Positions 57,157 through 64,000 of a DNA stretch of 64,000 nucleotides are shown one piece after another. Under the pieces are notes generated by a model. The model was not told the origin of the DNA. It saw nothing but the letters and a program-made list of their open reading frames with translations, and made no database searches. The position numbers were made by a program, and so were the translations under genes. Source of the stretch: an uncultured Algibacter sp. (GTDB lineage: Bacteria; Bacteroidota; Bacteroidia; Flavobacteriales; Flavobacteriaceae); assembly GCF_947487605.1 (NCBI RefSeq), contig NZ_CANKXK010000001.1:62001-126000 (forward strand), in the 5' to 3' direction. Every line of letters begins with the position of its first letter. The first letter of the stretch is position 1.

Positions 57157-58596
57157 ATGCAAAAAATATTAATTGCCAACCGTGGAGAAATAGCTATAAG
57201 AGTTATGAAAACCGCTAAAAGAATGGGCATAAAAACGGTTGCCGTATTTTCAAAAGCAGATAGGAATGCACCACATGTTAAGTTTGCAGATGAAGCAGTG
57301 TGCATTGGAGAAGCACCTTCAAGTCAATCATACCTTCGAGGTGATAAAATTATCGAAGTTGCTAAAAATTTAAGTGTTGATGCCATACACCCTGGTTATG
57401 GCTTTTTAAGTGAAAATGCTGACTTTGCAGAATTATGCGAAGAAAATAATCTTACTTTTATTGGGCCACGTTCTAAAGCTATTAAGATTATGGGAAGTAA
57501 ATTAGCAGCCAAGGAAGCAGTTAAGCAATATAATATCCCAATGGTACCAGGTATTGATGAAGCTATTACCGATGTAAATAAAGCACATAAGGTCGCTAAA
57601 GAAATAGGTTTCCCAGTTCTTATAAAAGCATCAGCTGGTGGTGGCGGGAAAGGCATGCGTGTCGTGGAAAAAGAAAGTGATTTAGAATCTCAAATGAATC
57701 GCGCGATTAGCGAAGCCACATCTGCGTTTGGAGATGGCTCTGTTTTTATAGAAAAATATGTAAGCTCCCCTCGGCATATCGAAATTCAAGTAATGGCAGA
57801 TAGTCATGGAAACATATTACATTTCTTCGAACGCGAATGTAGTATTCAACGGCGTCATCAAAAAGTGGTTGAAGAAGCGCCATCAAGTATTTTAACCCCA
57901 GAATTAAGAAAGGAAATGGGTGATGCTGCCATAAAAGTTGCTAAATCGTGTGATTACTTAGGTGCTGGAACTGTAGAGTTTTTAATGGATGCTGAACATA
58001 ATTTTTATTTCCTTGAAATGAATACACGCCTTCAGGTTGAACACCCAGTCTCAGAAATAATATCTGGTGTAGATTTGGTTGAGCTTCAAATAAAAGTGGC
58101 TCGTGGTGAAGCATTGAAAATAAAACAGGAAGACTTAAAAATTAATGGACATGCACTAGAACTGCGCGTGTATGCCGAAGATCCTTTAAATGATTTTCTG
58201 CCAAGTGTGGGCCATTTAAATATTTATAGAATACCATATGGCAAAGGTATTCGTGTTGATGATGGTTTTGAAGAAGGCATGGACATTCCAATTTATTACG
58301 ATCCGATGCTTTCTAAATTGATTACTTACGGAAACACCCGCGAAGAAGCCATTGAGTTAATGATAAATGCCATTAATAATTATCATATTGAGGGCGTACA
58401 AACAACACTTCCATTTGGAAAATATGTTTGCAAACATGAAGCGTTTCGATCTGGAAATTTTGACACACATTTTGTCAAGAAATATTATTCGCCAGAAGCA
58501 TTAAAAGAAGAAACTGAAAACGAAGCTAAAATCGCTGCAATAATAGCTGTTAAACAATATATTGAAGATCAAAAACTTTTACGTTTACCTATTTAA
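57157..58596 (+). CDS. accC: Biotin carboxylase subunit
   Basis: 479 residues, ATP-grasp enzyme carboxylating biotin with bicarbonate. N-terminal QKILIANRGEIAIRVMKTAKRMG, the ATP loop KASAGGGGKGMRVV, ERECSIQRRHQKVVEEAPSS, EMNTRLQVEHPVSE (catalytic Arg and Glu) and the C-terminal NHAL-like ALELRVYAEDP are intact. Given a PccB-type partner it probably serves propionyl-CoA or another acyl-CoA rather than the acetyl-CoA carboxylase of fatty acid synthesis alone; this is inference. Confidence 0.95.
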   Translation: MQKILIANRGEIAIRVMKTAKRMGIKTVAVFSKADRNAPHVKFADEAVCIGEAPSSQSYLRGDKIIEVAKNLSVDAIHPGYGFLSENADFAELCEENNLTFIGPRSKAIKIMGSKLAAKEAVKQYNIPMVPGIDEAITDVNKAHKVAKEIGFPVLIKASAGGGGKGMRVVEKESDLESQMNRAISEATSAFGDGSVFIEKYVSSPRHIEIQVMADSHGNILHFFERECSIQRRHQKVVEEAPSSILTPELRKEMGDAAIKVAKSCDYLGAGTVEFLMDAEHNFYFLEMNTRLQVEHPVSEIISGVDLVELQIKVARGEALKIKQEDLKINGHALELRVYAEDPLNDFLPSVGHLNIYRIPYGKGIRVDDGFEEGMDIPIYYDPMLSKLITYGNTREEAIELMINAINNYHIEGVQTTLPFGKYVCKHEAFRSGNFDTHFVKKYYSPEALKEETENEAKIAAIIAVKQYIEDQKLLRLPI

Positions 58597-58643
58597 TTAT
58601 CATTCCTACATATTGTAGAAACCTTATTATCACTTGATGCCTT

Positions 58644-60185
58644 ATGGATTCTAAAATAAATAAACTAAACGAACTAAATACTTTAGCTAACCTTGGCGGT
58701 GGACAAAAACGCATTGACAAGCAGCATGCTAATAAAAAACTAACCGCAAGAGAACGCATAAATTATTTAATGGATGCAAGTTCTTTTGAAGAAATTGGAA
58801 AACTCGTTACCCATCGTACTACAGATTTTGGTATGCAAGACCAGATTTACTTAGGTGATGGCGTAGTTACTGGCTATGGCACCATTAATAATAGACTCGT
58901 TTATGTTTATGCTCAAGATTTTACAGTCTTTGGAGGTTCTTTATCTGAAACCCATGCTGAAAAAATCTGCAAAATAATGGACATGGCAGTTAAAGTAGGC
59001 GCTCCCATAATTGGATTAAACGATTCAGGAGGCGCACGCATACAGGAAGGAGTGCGTTCTCTAGGTGGTTATGCCGATATTTTTTATAGAAATGTTAGAG
59101 CTTCTGGAGTTATCCCTCAAATATCTGCTATCATGGGTCCATGCGCCGGAGGTGCTGTTTATTCACCCGCAATAACAGACTTTACCATTATGGTTGAAAA
59201 CAGTAGCTATATGTTTGTAACAGGCCCCAATGTGGTAAAAACAGTTACCAATGAAACCGTAACTAGTGAAGAATTAGGTGGTGCCGAAACCCACGCTTCT
59301 AAATCGGGAGTTGCTCATGTAACAACTTTAAATGATGTTGAATGTCTTGAAGATATAAAAAAACTACTAAGTTATTTACCTCAGAATAATACCGAAACGC
59401 CTCAAGCCCTGAACTTTAAATTAGAAGATGAAATAAGAGATGTTTTATCAGATATAATTCCAGATAACGCCAACAAACCATATGACATGCATAGTGTTAT
59501 TTCTGGTATTATTGATGCTGATTCTTTCTATGAGATTCATAAAGATTATGCTGAAAGTATTATTGTAGGTTTTGCTCGTTTAGGTGGTAGAAGTGTTGGC
59601 ATAGTAGCCAATCAACCCATGTCATTTGCAGGTGTTTTAGGTGTAAAAAGCTCCAGAAAAGCAGCACGTTTCACACGATTTTGTGACTGCTTCAATATTC
59701 CACTATTAGTACTTGTAGACGTACCTGGTTTTTTACCTGGAACAGACCAAGAGTGGGATGGCATTATTGTACATGGTGCAAAATTATTATACGCCTTAAG
59801 CGAAGCAACAGTACCTAGAGTAACTGTTATTACAAGGAAAGCATACGGTGGAGCATACGATGTTATGAACTCTAAACACATAGGTGCCGATTTTAATTTT
59901 GCATGGCCAGGAGCTGAAATTGCCGTAATGGGTGCAAAAGGCGCCAGTGAAATAATATTTAAACGAGATATAGCTGCCGCAGATAATCCAGTAGAAAAAT
60001 TAGCTGAAAAAGAAAAAGAATATGCCGACAAGTTTGCAAATCCTTATGAAGCTGCAAAAAGAGGTTTTATTGATGAAGTCATTCTTCCAAAAAACACACG
60101 ACGCAAACTAATTAAAGCTTTTGCTTCACTTGAAAACAAAAAAGTAGATACTCCTAAACGCAAGCATGGTAATATTCCGCTTTAA
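58644..60185 (+). CDS. Acyl-CoA carboxylase beta subunit (carboxyltransferase)
   Basis: 513 residues, the length of propionyl-CoA carboxylase beta (PccB/MmdA). Crotonase-fold motifs: [63 protein letters not shown], then in the second half [18 protein letters not shown] and [37 protein letters not shown]. Third gene of the carboxylase operon. The likely role is propionyl-CoA to methylmalonyl-CoA; residue-level proof of acyl specificity is not attempted. Confidence 0.93.
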   Translation: MDSKINKLNELNTLANLGGGQKRIDKQHANKKLTARERINYLMDASSFEEIGKLVTHRTTDFGMQDQIYLGDGVVTGYGTINNRLVYVYAQDFTVFGGSLSETHAEKICKIMDMAVKVGAPIIGLNDSGGARIQEGVRSLGGYADIFYRNVRASGVIPQISAIMGPCAGGAVYSPAITDFTIMVENSSYMFVTGPNVVKTVTNETVTSEELGGAETHASKSGVAHVTTLNDVECLEDIKKLLSYLPQNNTETPQALNFKLEDEIRDVLSDIIPDNANKPYDMHSVISGIIDADSFYEIHKDYAESIIVGFARLGGRSVGIVANQPMSFAGVLGVKSSRKAARFTRFCDCFNIPLLVLVDVPGFLPGTDQEWDGIIVHGAKLLYALSEATVPRVTVITRKAYGGAYDVMNSKHIGADFNFAWPGAEIAVMGAKGASEIIFKRDIAAADNPVEKLAEKEKEYADKFANPYEAAKRGFIDEVILPKNTRRKLIKAFASLENKKVDTPKRKHGNIPL

Positions 60186-60217
60186 AATAATTTCTAACTT
60201 AAAACACAAGCTAGTTC

Positions 60218-61480
60218 ATGAAGTGGAAAAAACTAAAAAAGACTTTAGGTCCAGGTATATTATTTGCTAGCACTGCTATTGGTGTGTCCCATTTAGTACA
60301 AAGCACTAGAGCTGGTGCTAATTATGGGTTTGCTCTCTTAGGAATGATAATAATTACTAATATCTTAAAATTTCCGTTTTTCGAATATGCAGTTAGGTAT
60401 GCCAATGCTACAGGTGAAAGCCTTATAGAGGGTTACAAGAAATTAGGGAAACCTGTTTTATGGATTTATTTCTTAATTACAATTGCTTCTATGTTTTTTG
60501 TAACTGCAGCAGTAAGCATAGTAACTGCTGGTTTTATGGACAATCTCTTTGGTCTGTCGTCTCTTTGGCCTTCTTTTAAATTATTTCCAGTTGTACTTGT
60601 ATTCTTGGTTAGTACAGGCGCCTTAATTACTGGCAAATTCAGTGTCTTAGATGGTTTAATAAAAACCATAGGCATCTTATTGTTTGTTTCTACAATCATT
60701 GTTTTTATTTTAACCTTAATCAATGGACCAATAGATCACATCAATAATTTTACACCTTTAAATGTATTTGATGATGTTGGGATTTTATTTATAATAGCCT
60801 TAATGGGTTGGATGCCAACAGCCTTAGACATGTCTTGTTGGACTAGTTTATGGGTTGTTGAAAAAATTAAATCCACCAACTACCATCCAACATTAAAAGA
60901 AAATTTATTTGATTTTAACCTTGGTTATTGGGTAGCAGCTTTCTTGTCAATTTGTTTTGTAACCATGGGAGCTTTTTTGATTTTTGGCACAGGCAATGTT
61001 CTTCCTAAAGATAGCGTAGGATTTGCCAGTAGCGTTATTGATTTATACACATCTACAATTGGCGATTGGAGTTATTTAATAATTGCTATTGCTGCATTTT
61101 CTATTATGTTAGGAACCAGTATTGGTGTTTTTGATGGTTATTCGCGTGTATTGCAACATTCATCGGAAATATTATTTCTTTCAAACGACAACAAACATTC
61201 TAAACGTGTTTACATCATTTCCTTAATTATTCTCGCTATTGGTTCTTTTTCAATTACAGCGTTCTTTATGGGTGAATTCAAAAATCTAATAGATTTAGCT
61301 ACAACTATATCTTTTTTAATAGCACCATTAGTTGCCATTGCAAACTTAAAATTAGTAGACAAAAAATATATTGGTAAGGCATACGCGCCAAAACCACTAA
61401 TGAAGTTTGTTAGTTATTTAGGTATTGCCTTTTTAACTGGGTTTGCACTGTTTTATGTATACATTAAGTTTATAAAATAG
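60218..61480 (+). CDS. Nramp-related membrane transporter with altered metal-site motifs
   Basis: 420 residues, about eleven membrane helices, clearly Nramp-like overall (GPGILFAS; LQ-like AGANYGFALLGMII; IIALMGWMPTALDMSCWTS). The canonical DPGN of helix 1 is replaced by GVSH (near residues 22-25), and the helix 6 MPH motif is MPT. Proteins with such changes (for example the NRMT group) carry Mg2+ or other substrates instead of Mn2+/Fe2+. The gene follows the carboxylase beta gene by 32 bases in the same direction. Substrate unknown. Confidence 0.85.
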   Translation: MKWKKLKKTLGPGILFASTAIGVSHLVQSTRAGANYGFALLGMIIITNILKFPFFEYAVRYANATGESLIEGYKKLGKPVLWIYFLITIASMFFVTAAVSIVTAGFMDNLFGLSSLWPSFKLFPVVLVFLVSTGALITGKFSVLDGLIKTIGILLFVSTIIVFILTLINGPIDHINNFTPLNVFDDVGILFIIALMGWMPTALDMSCWTSLWVVEKIKSTNYHPTLKENLFDFNLGYWVAAFLSICFVTMGAFLIFGTGNVLPKDSVGFASSVIDLYTSTIGDWSYLIIAIAAFSIMLGTSIGVFDGYSRVLQHSSEILFLSNDNKHSKRVYIISLIILAIGSFSITAFFMGEFKNLIDLATTISFLIAPLVAIANLKLVDKKYIGKAYAPKPLMKFVSYLGIAFLTGFALFYVYIKFIK

Positions 61481-61489
61481 CGCTTCATT

Positions 61490-62579
61490 TTAATTAGGAA
61501 ATAATGTTTTATCTAACCCAGGAACAATTCTAAGGGCATTTTTATAGTATACTTTTTTCAAAACTTCGTCTGGTAAATCCAATCCATACATGGCCCAAAA
61601 CGCATGATACTTTTTATGATAAGGAAAATATTCATCGGCACTTTCTAATACTCTAAAATATGTTGGGAACTCTTCAGGCTTCCAACTATCTTTTCCGAAT
61701 AAAATTCGGTCTTGATATTTTATAAAAAATGCTTTCGCAAATCGGGGCTGTCTTCCTAATTCAGCAATAATAGCACCTATGCCGACATTCATATTTGGAA
61801 TTTCGTCTAGTAACTCTCCTAATTTCCCTAAATTATTGGCATACCACCCCATGTGTGCATTTATAAAGGTTGTTTTAGGATGTTTTCTAAACATATTGTG
61901 CTGTTCTACAATTATTTGCTCCCATGGCGCTGGATTATTTGCTCCACGTTTTCTCCTTGGTTTTGTTTTTAGTTCTAACCATCGTTCATTATCCCCATCA
62001 AAAGCATCCCAAAACGATTTTGGATCTGCTGCATGAATAAGAACTGGAATACCCAATTCGCCACAGGTTTCCCATATTGGTTCTAAACGGCTATCATCAA
62101 TAGCGAGTCTTTTTCCGTCGACATCTTTATTATACATCCCTAAACTCTTATATACTTTTAATCCTCTAGCACCATTTTTTACATCTAGTTTTAATTGCGT
62201 TACTGTCTTTTCAATCCAGTCCTCTGCTCCTGCTTCATTAAAATCTATATTTGCAAAAACTACAAATCTATTTGGGTAATTAGTGTTAATATTATCAACA
62301 GCTTTTTTTTAAATGCTCCCCTGAGCGACCACTTAAATTAACCATAATTCCCATATTTAATGTATCCATAGCAGCAATAACAGGTGATAAGTTTTGAGTC
62401 GCCATTCGATACTGATGTCCATGAACATCTATAAACGGAAACTTAGCCTGTTTTATAACTTTACCTGGAACTACAAGCGTTGATTTAGGGTTATATGCTT
62501 CAAAAGACATCTCTTGCGCTTCAACCGTTAAAACAAAAAATAGAACTATTATAAATGGGTAAATAATTTTAGAAAACAT
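61490..62579 (-). pseudogene. Exported amidohydrolase, frameshifted in an A8 tract
   Basis: The gene starts at 62579 with a signal peptide (MFSKIIYPFIIVLFFVLTVEA) and the metal motif FIDVHGHQYR, but runs off frame at AAAAAAAA (62303-62310, T8 on the plus strand) and stops at 62295. Seven A's would continue as EHLKKAVDNINTNYPNRFVVFANIDFN... into the second part (62137-61490: GIPVLIHAADPKSFWD, INAHMGWYAN, DRILFGKDSW), a TIM-barrel amidohydrolase of the PF04909 type, about 363 residues in all. The product, if made, would be periplasmic. One extra A may be a real mutation, a slippage switch, or a sequencing error. Confidence 0.85.
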
Positions 62580-62691
62580 TTTGGAATGGTTTTAAGGTAT
62601 AAGCCATAAAAATAATCAACTTATACAATTGTAAACCAAGTTTAAGATGGCTTTAACAATGGATTTTGCACTTTAAAAAAATTGGTAACCA

Positions 62692-62828
62692 AAAAAGAGA
62701 CTATTTAAAAAGTCATTATAATCCATTTTGTCAAGTTGAGCTTGTCGAAACTAATGTTGATTATCACTAAGTTAAAATATTTCGACAGGCTCAATATGAC
62801 ATTGAACTTACTTTTTAAACAGTCTCTT
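62692..62828 (+). repeat. Palindromic intergenic repeat, copy 3 (MITE-like)
   Basis: 137 bp in the same orientation as copy 1, more diverged: ends AAAAAGAGACTATTTAAAAAG and TTTAAACAGTCTCTT, inner arms TTGTCAAGTTGAGCTTGTCGA and TTTCGACAGGCTCAATATGACA, centre GATTATC. It lies in the 274-base gap between the broken amidohydrolase gene and the YceI gene. Confidence 0.85.
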
Positions 62829-62853
62829 AAATAGACAAATAAATTATTTTTTA

Positions 62854-63432
62854 TTAGAATTCTAAGTCTGACACTAAATCGAATTCATCGTAAATAGCTT
62901 TGTCTTTTAATCCATCAAAAAAGCTTGTTGATCCATATTTAACATCATACTTTGATCTATCAATTTTAAGTGAAGCAGCAGCCTTACTTCCATAAATGGA
63001 TATACTGAAGCTAATTGGGTTTGTAATACTTTTAATAGTTAAATCCCCAGTAACACTATATGCGTTTTTTCCAGAGGCTTCAACATTAGTAAATACCAAT
63101 GAAGCTGTTGGGTGATTAGCAACACCAAAGAAATCATCAGACTTTAAGTGCCCTTCTAACTTGCCTTTATAATCTCCTTCTAAATCGGTAACAGTAATTG
63201 ATGTCATATCAATAACAAATTCTCCTCCTGTTAATTTGTCGCCTTCAAAAACCAAATTTCCAGATTTTATATTGATTGTTCCTTCATGAGACCCTGTTAC
63301 TTTGTAACCTTTCCAAACCACTTTACTGGCATCTATCTTAATTTCTTTTTTCTCTTTATCAAGTGTTGTAAAAGAAAATGTAAGTGCTGTAACGAATACT
63401 AAAATTGCAATGTTTTTTATTTTGTTTTTCAT
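62854..63432 (-). CDS. YceI-family exported lipid-binding protein
   Basis: 192 residues with a signal peptide (MKNKIKNIAILVFVTALTFSF) and the YceI lipocalin-like barrel: KVVWKGYKVTGSHEGTINIKSGNLVFEGDKLTGGEFVIDMTSI, DLEGDYKGKLEGHLKSDDFFGVANHPTASLVFTNVEASGKNAYSVTGDLTIKSITNPISF. Family members bind polyisoprenoid or amide lipids in the periplasm. A near-consensus -7 element (GATCTTTG on the minus strand, around 63468-63475) lies upstream. Neighbouring Crp/Fnr gene is on the same strand. Confidence 0.93.
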   Translation of the reverse strand: MKNKIKNIAILVFVTALTFSFTTLDKEKKEIKIDASKVVWKGYKVTGSHEGTINIKSGNLVFEGDKLTGGEFVIDMTSITVTDLEGDYKGKLEGHLKSDDFFGVANHPTASLVFTNVEASGKNAYSVTGDLTIKSITNPISFSISIYGSKAAASLKIDRSKYDVKYGSTSFFDGLKDKAIYDEFDLVSDLEF

Positions 63433-63534
63433 TTTTATATTTTTTTAAATTAAAATTATTACTGCAAAGATCTTGAACAACTAATGATACTGAAATAAAC
63501 TAGATTATAAAATAATGTTAAACTAGTTTAATTT

Positions 63535-64000
63535 TTACTCTTCTAGTGCTATTTGTCCTTTTATTTTACTCAAAAACTCCTTTGTTATTCCAAGATACGA
63601 AGCTATCATATATTGTGGAATACGTTGTTCAATTTCTGGATATTGCTTGCTAAAATATTTATATCTTTCCTTGGCCGACAGACTAAAACTTCTAATAATT
63701 CGTTTTTGTGAAGCAACAAAAGCACGCTCAATAATTTGTCTAAAAAAACGTTCAAGCTTTGGGATTTTAGCATATAAATCTTCAATAATATCGTATGGAA
63801 ACAGTATTAACTCTGTATTCTCAATACATTGCACGTTATAATCGGCAGGTGTTTGTGTTATAAAACTACCCATATCTGCAGTCCACCAATTTTCAATTGA
63901 AAACATGATTATATGCTCTTGCCCATCATCATCTACATGGAACATCTTCGTACATCCAGAGACAACAAAACATTCATGTTTACATACGTCTCCTTGTTGA
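63535..64000 (-). CDS. Crp/Fnr-family transcriptional regulator, N-terminus cut by window edge
   Basis: The frame is open to the right edge and continues beyond it (KHECFVVSGCTKMFHVDDDGQEHIIMF), so the methionine at 63945 is not the start. 154 residues are visible: most of the cyclic-nucleotide-binding-like barrel, the long dimer helix and the beginning of a C-terminal helix-turn-helix (IPQYMIASYLGITKEFLSKIKGQI). No FNR-type cysteine cluster can be judged in the visible part. It may or may not be the regulator of the FNR-type sites at the left of the window. The frame is followed by the YceI gene on the same strand after 102 bases. Confidence 0.9.
   Translation of the reverse strand, partial: QQGDVCKHECFVVSGCTKMFHVDDDGQEHIIMFSIENWWTADMGSFITQTPADYNVQCIENTELILFPYDIIEDLYAKIPKLERFFRQIIERAFVASQKRIIRSFSLSAKERYKYFSKQYPEIEQRIPQYMIASYLGITKEFLSKIKGQIALEE

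Overview
The window is a stretch of chromosome from a low-GC member of the Flavobacteriaceae (Bacteroidota). The evidence is AT-rich DNA, the Bacteroidota type of -7 promoter (TAnnTTTG) in front of many genes, no Shine-Dalgarno-like leaders, and many families typical of this group: TonB receptor with carboxypeptidase-like domain, DUF4159, DUF4294, PrsW, M1 peptidase fused to an ABC permease, BatA-type vWA protein and a large TamB. Genus cannot be fixed from the sequence alone.

Layout. 1-5.7 kb is a fermentation block, all on the minus strand: pyruvate phosphate dikinase (cut by the window edge), an OFA-family MFS transporter, pyruvate formate-lyase activase and pyruvate formate-lyase. FNR-type palindromes stand at the same distance upstream of pflB and ppdK. 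6-13.7 kb holds a long-chain acyl-CoA synthetase, a ferredoxin, an acyl-CoA reductase, serC-serA and small conserved proteins. 13.7-17.4 kb is a small operon for an outer-membrane TonB receptor with a histidine-rich exported protein and an acidic lipoprotein. 17.5-27.4 kb carries folE, lolD, a TIGR02757 protein, an M61 peptidase, a glycosyltransferase and a BatA / dihydroorotase-like / membrane protein / carboxylesterase run.

27.4-29.9 kb is the accessory region. Two gene cassettes are each bounded by their own matching pair of inverted core sites and joined by a long folded, attC-like site. An IS110-type element, whose transposase is broken by a 4-bp duplication, sits in the next attC-like start; its 5' non-coding end can fold like a bridge RNA. 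No integron integrase is in view, so this resembles an integrase-less cassette array.

30-43.5 kb is housekeeping: glyA, fumarylacetoacetase, a lipoprotein, a tandem ABC ATPase interrupted by one stop codon, a GlcNAc-kinase-like ATPase, gapA, pfkA and a 1,460-residue TamB whose membrane anchor lies upstream of any usual start codon. 43.6-56.6 kb has tsaD, a parvulin-type isomerase, rsmE, a DUF4159 protein, an RNA methyltransferase, a GNAT acetyltransferase, a hemolysin III protein, a DUF4294 protein, the M1/ABC system, an M42 peptidase, a Nudix hydrolase and PrsW. 56.7-61.5 kb is a biotin-dependent acyl-CoA carboxylase operon followed by an atypical Nramp-like transporter. The end has an exported amidohydrolase broken in an A8 tract, a YceI protein and a Crp/Fnr regulator cut by the edge.

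Three copies of a 137-141 bp palindromic repeat with transposon-like ends lie in gaps at 13.0, 20.0 and 62.7 kb. No tRNA, rRNA or CRISPR array was seen.
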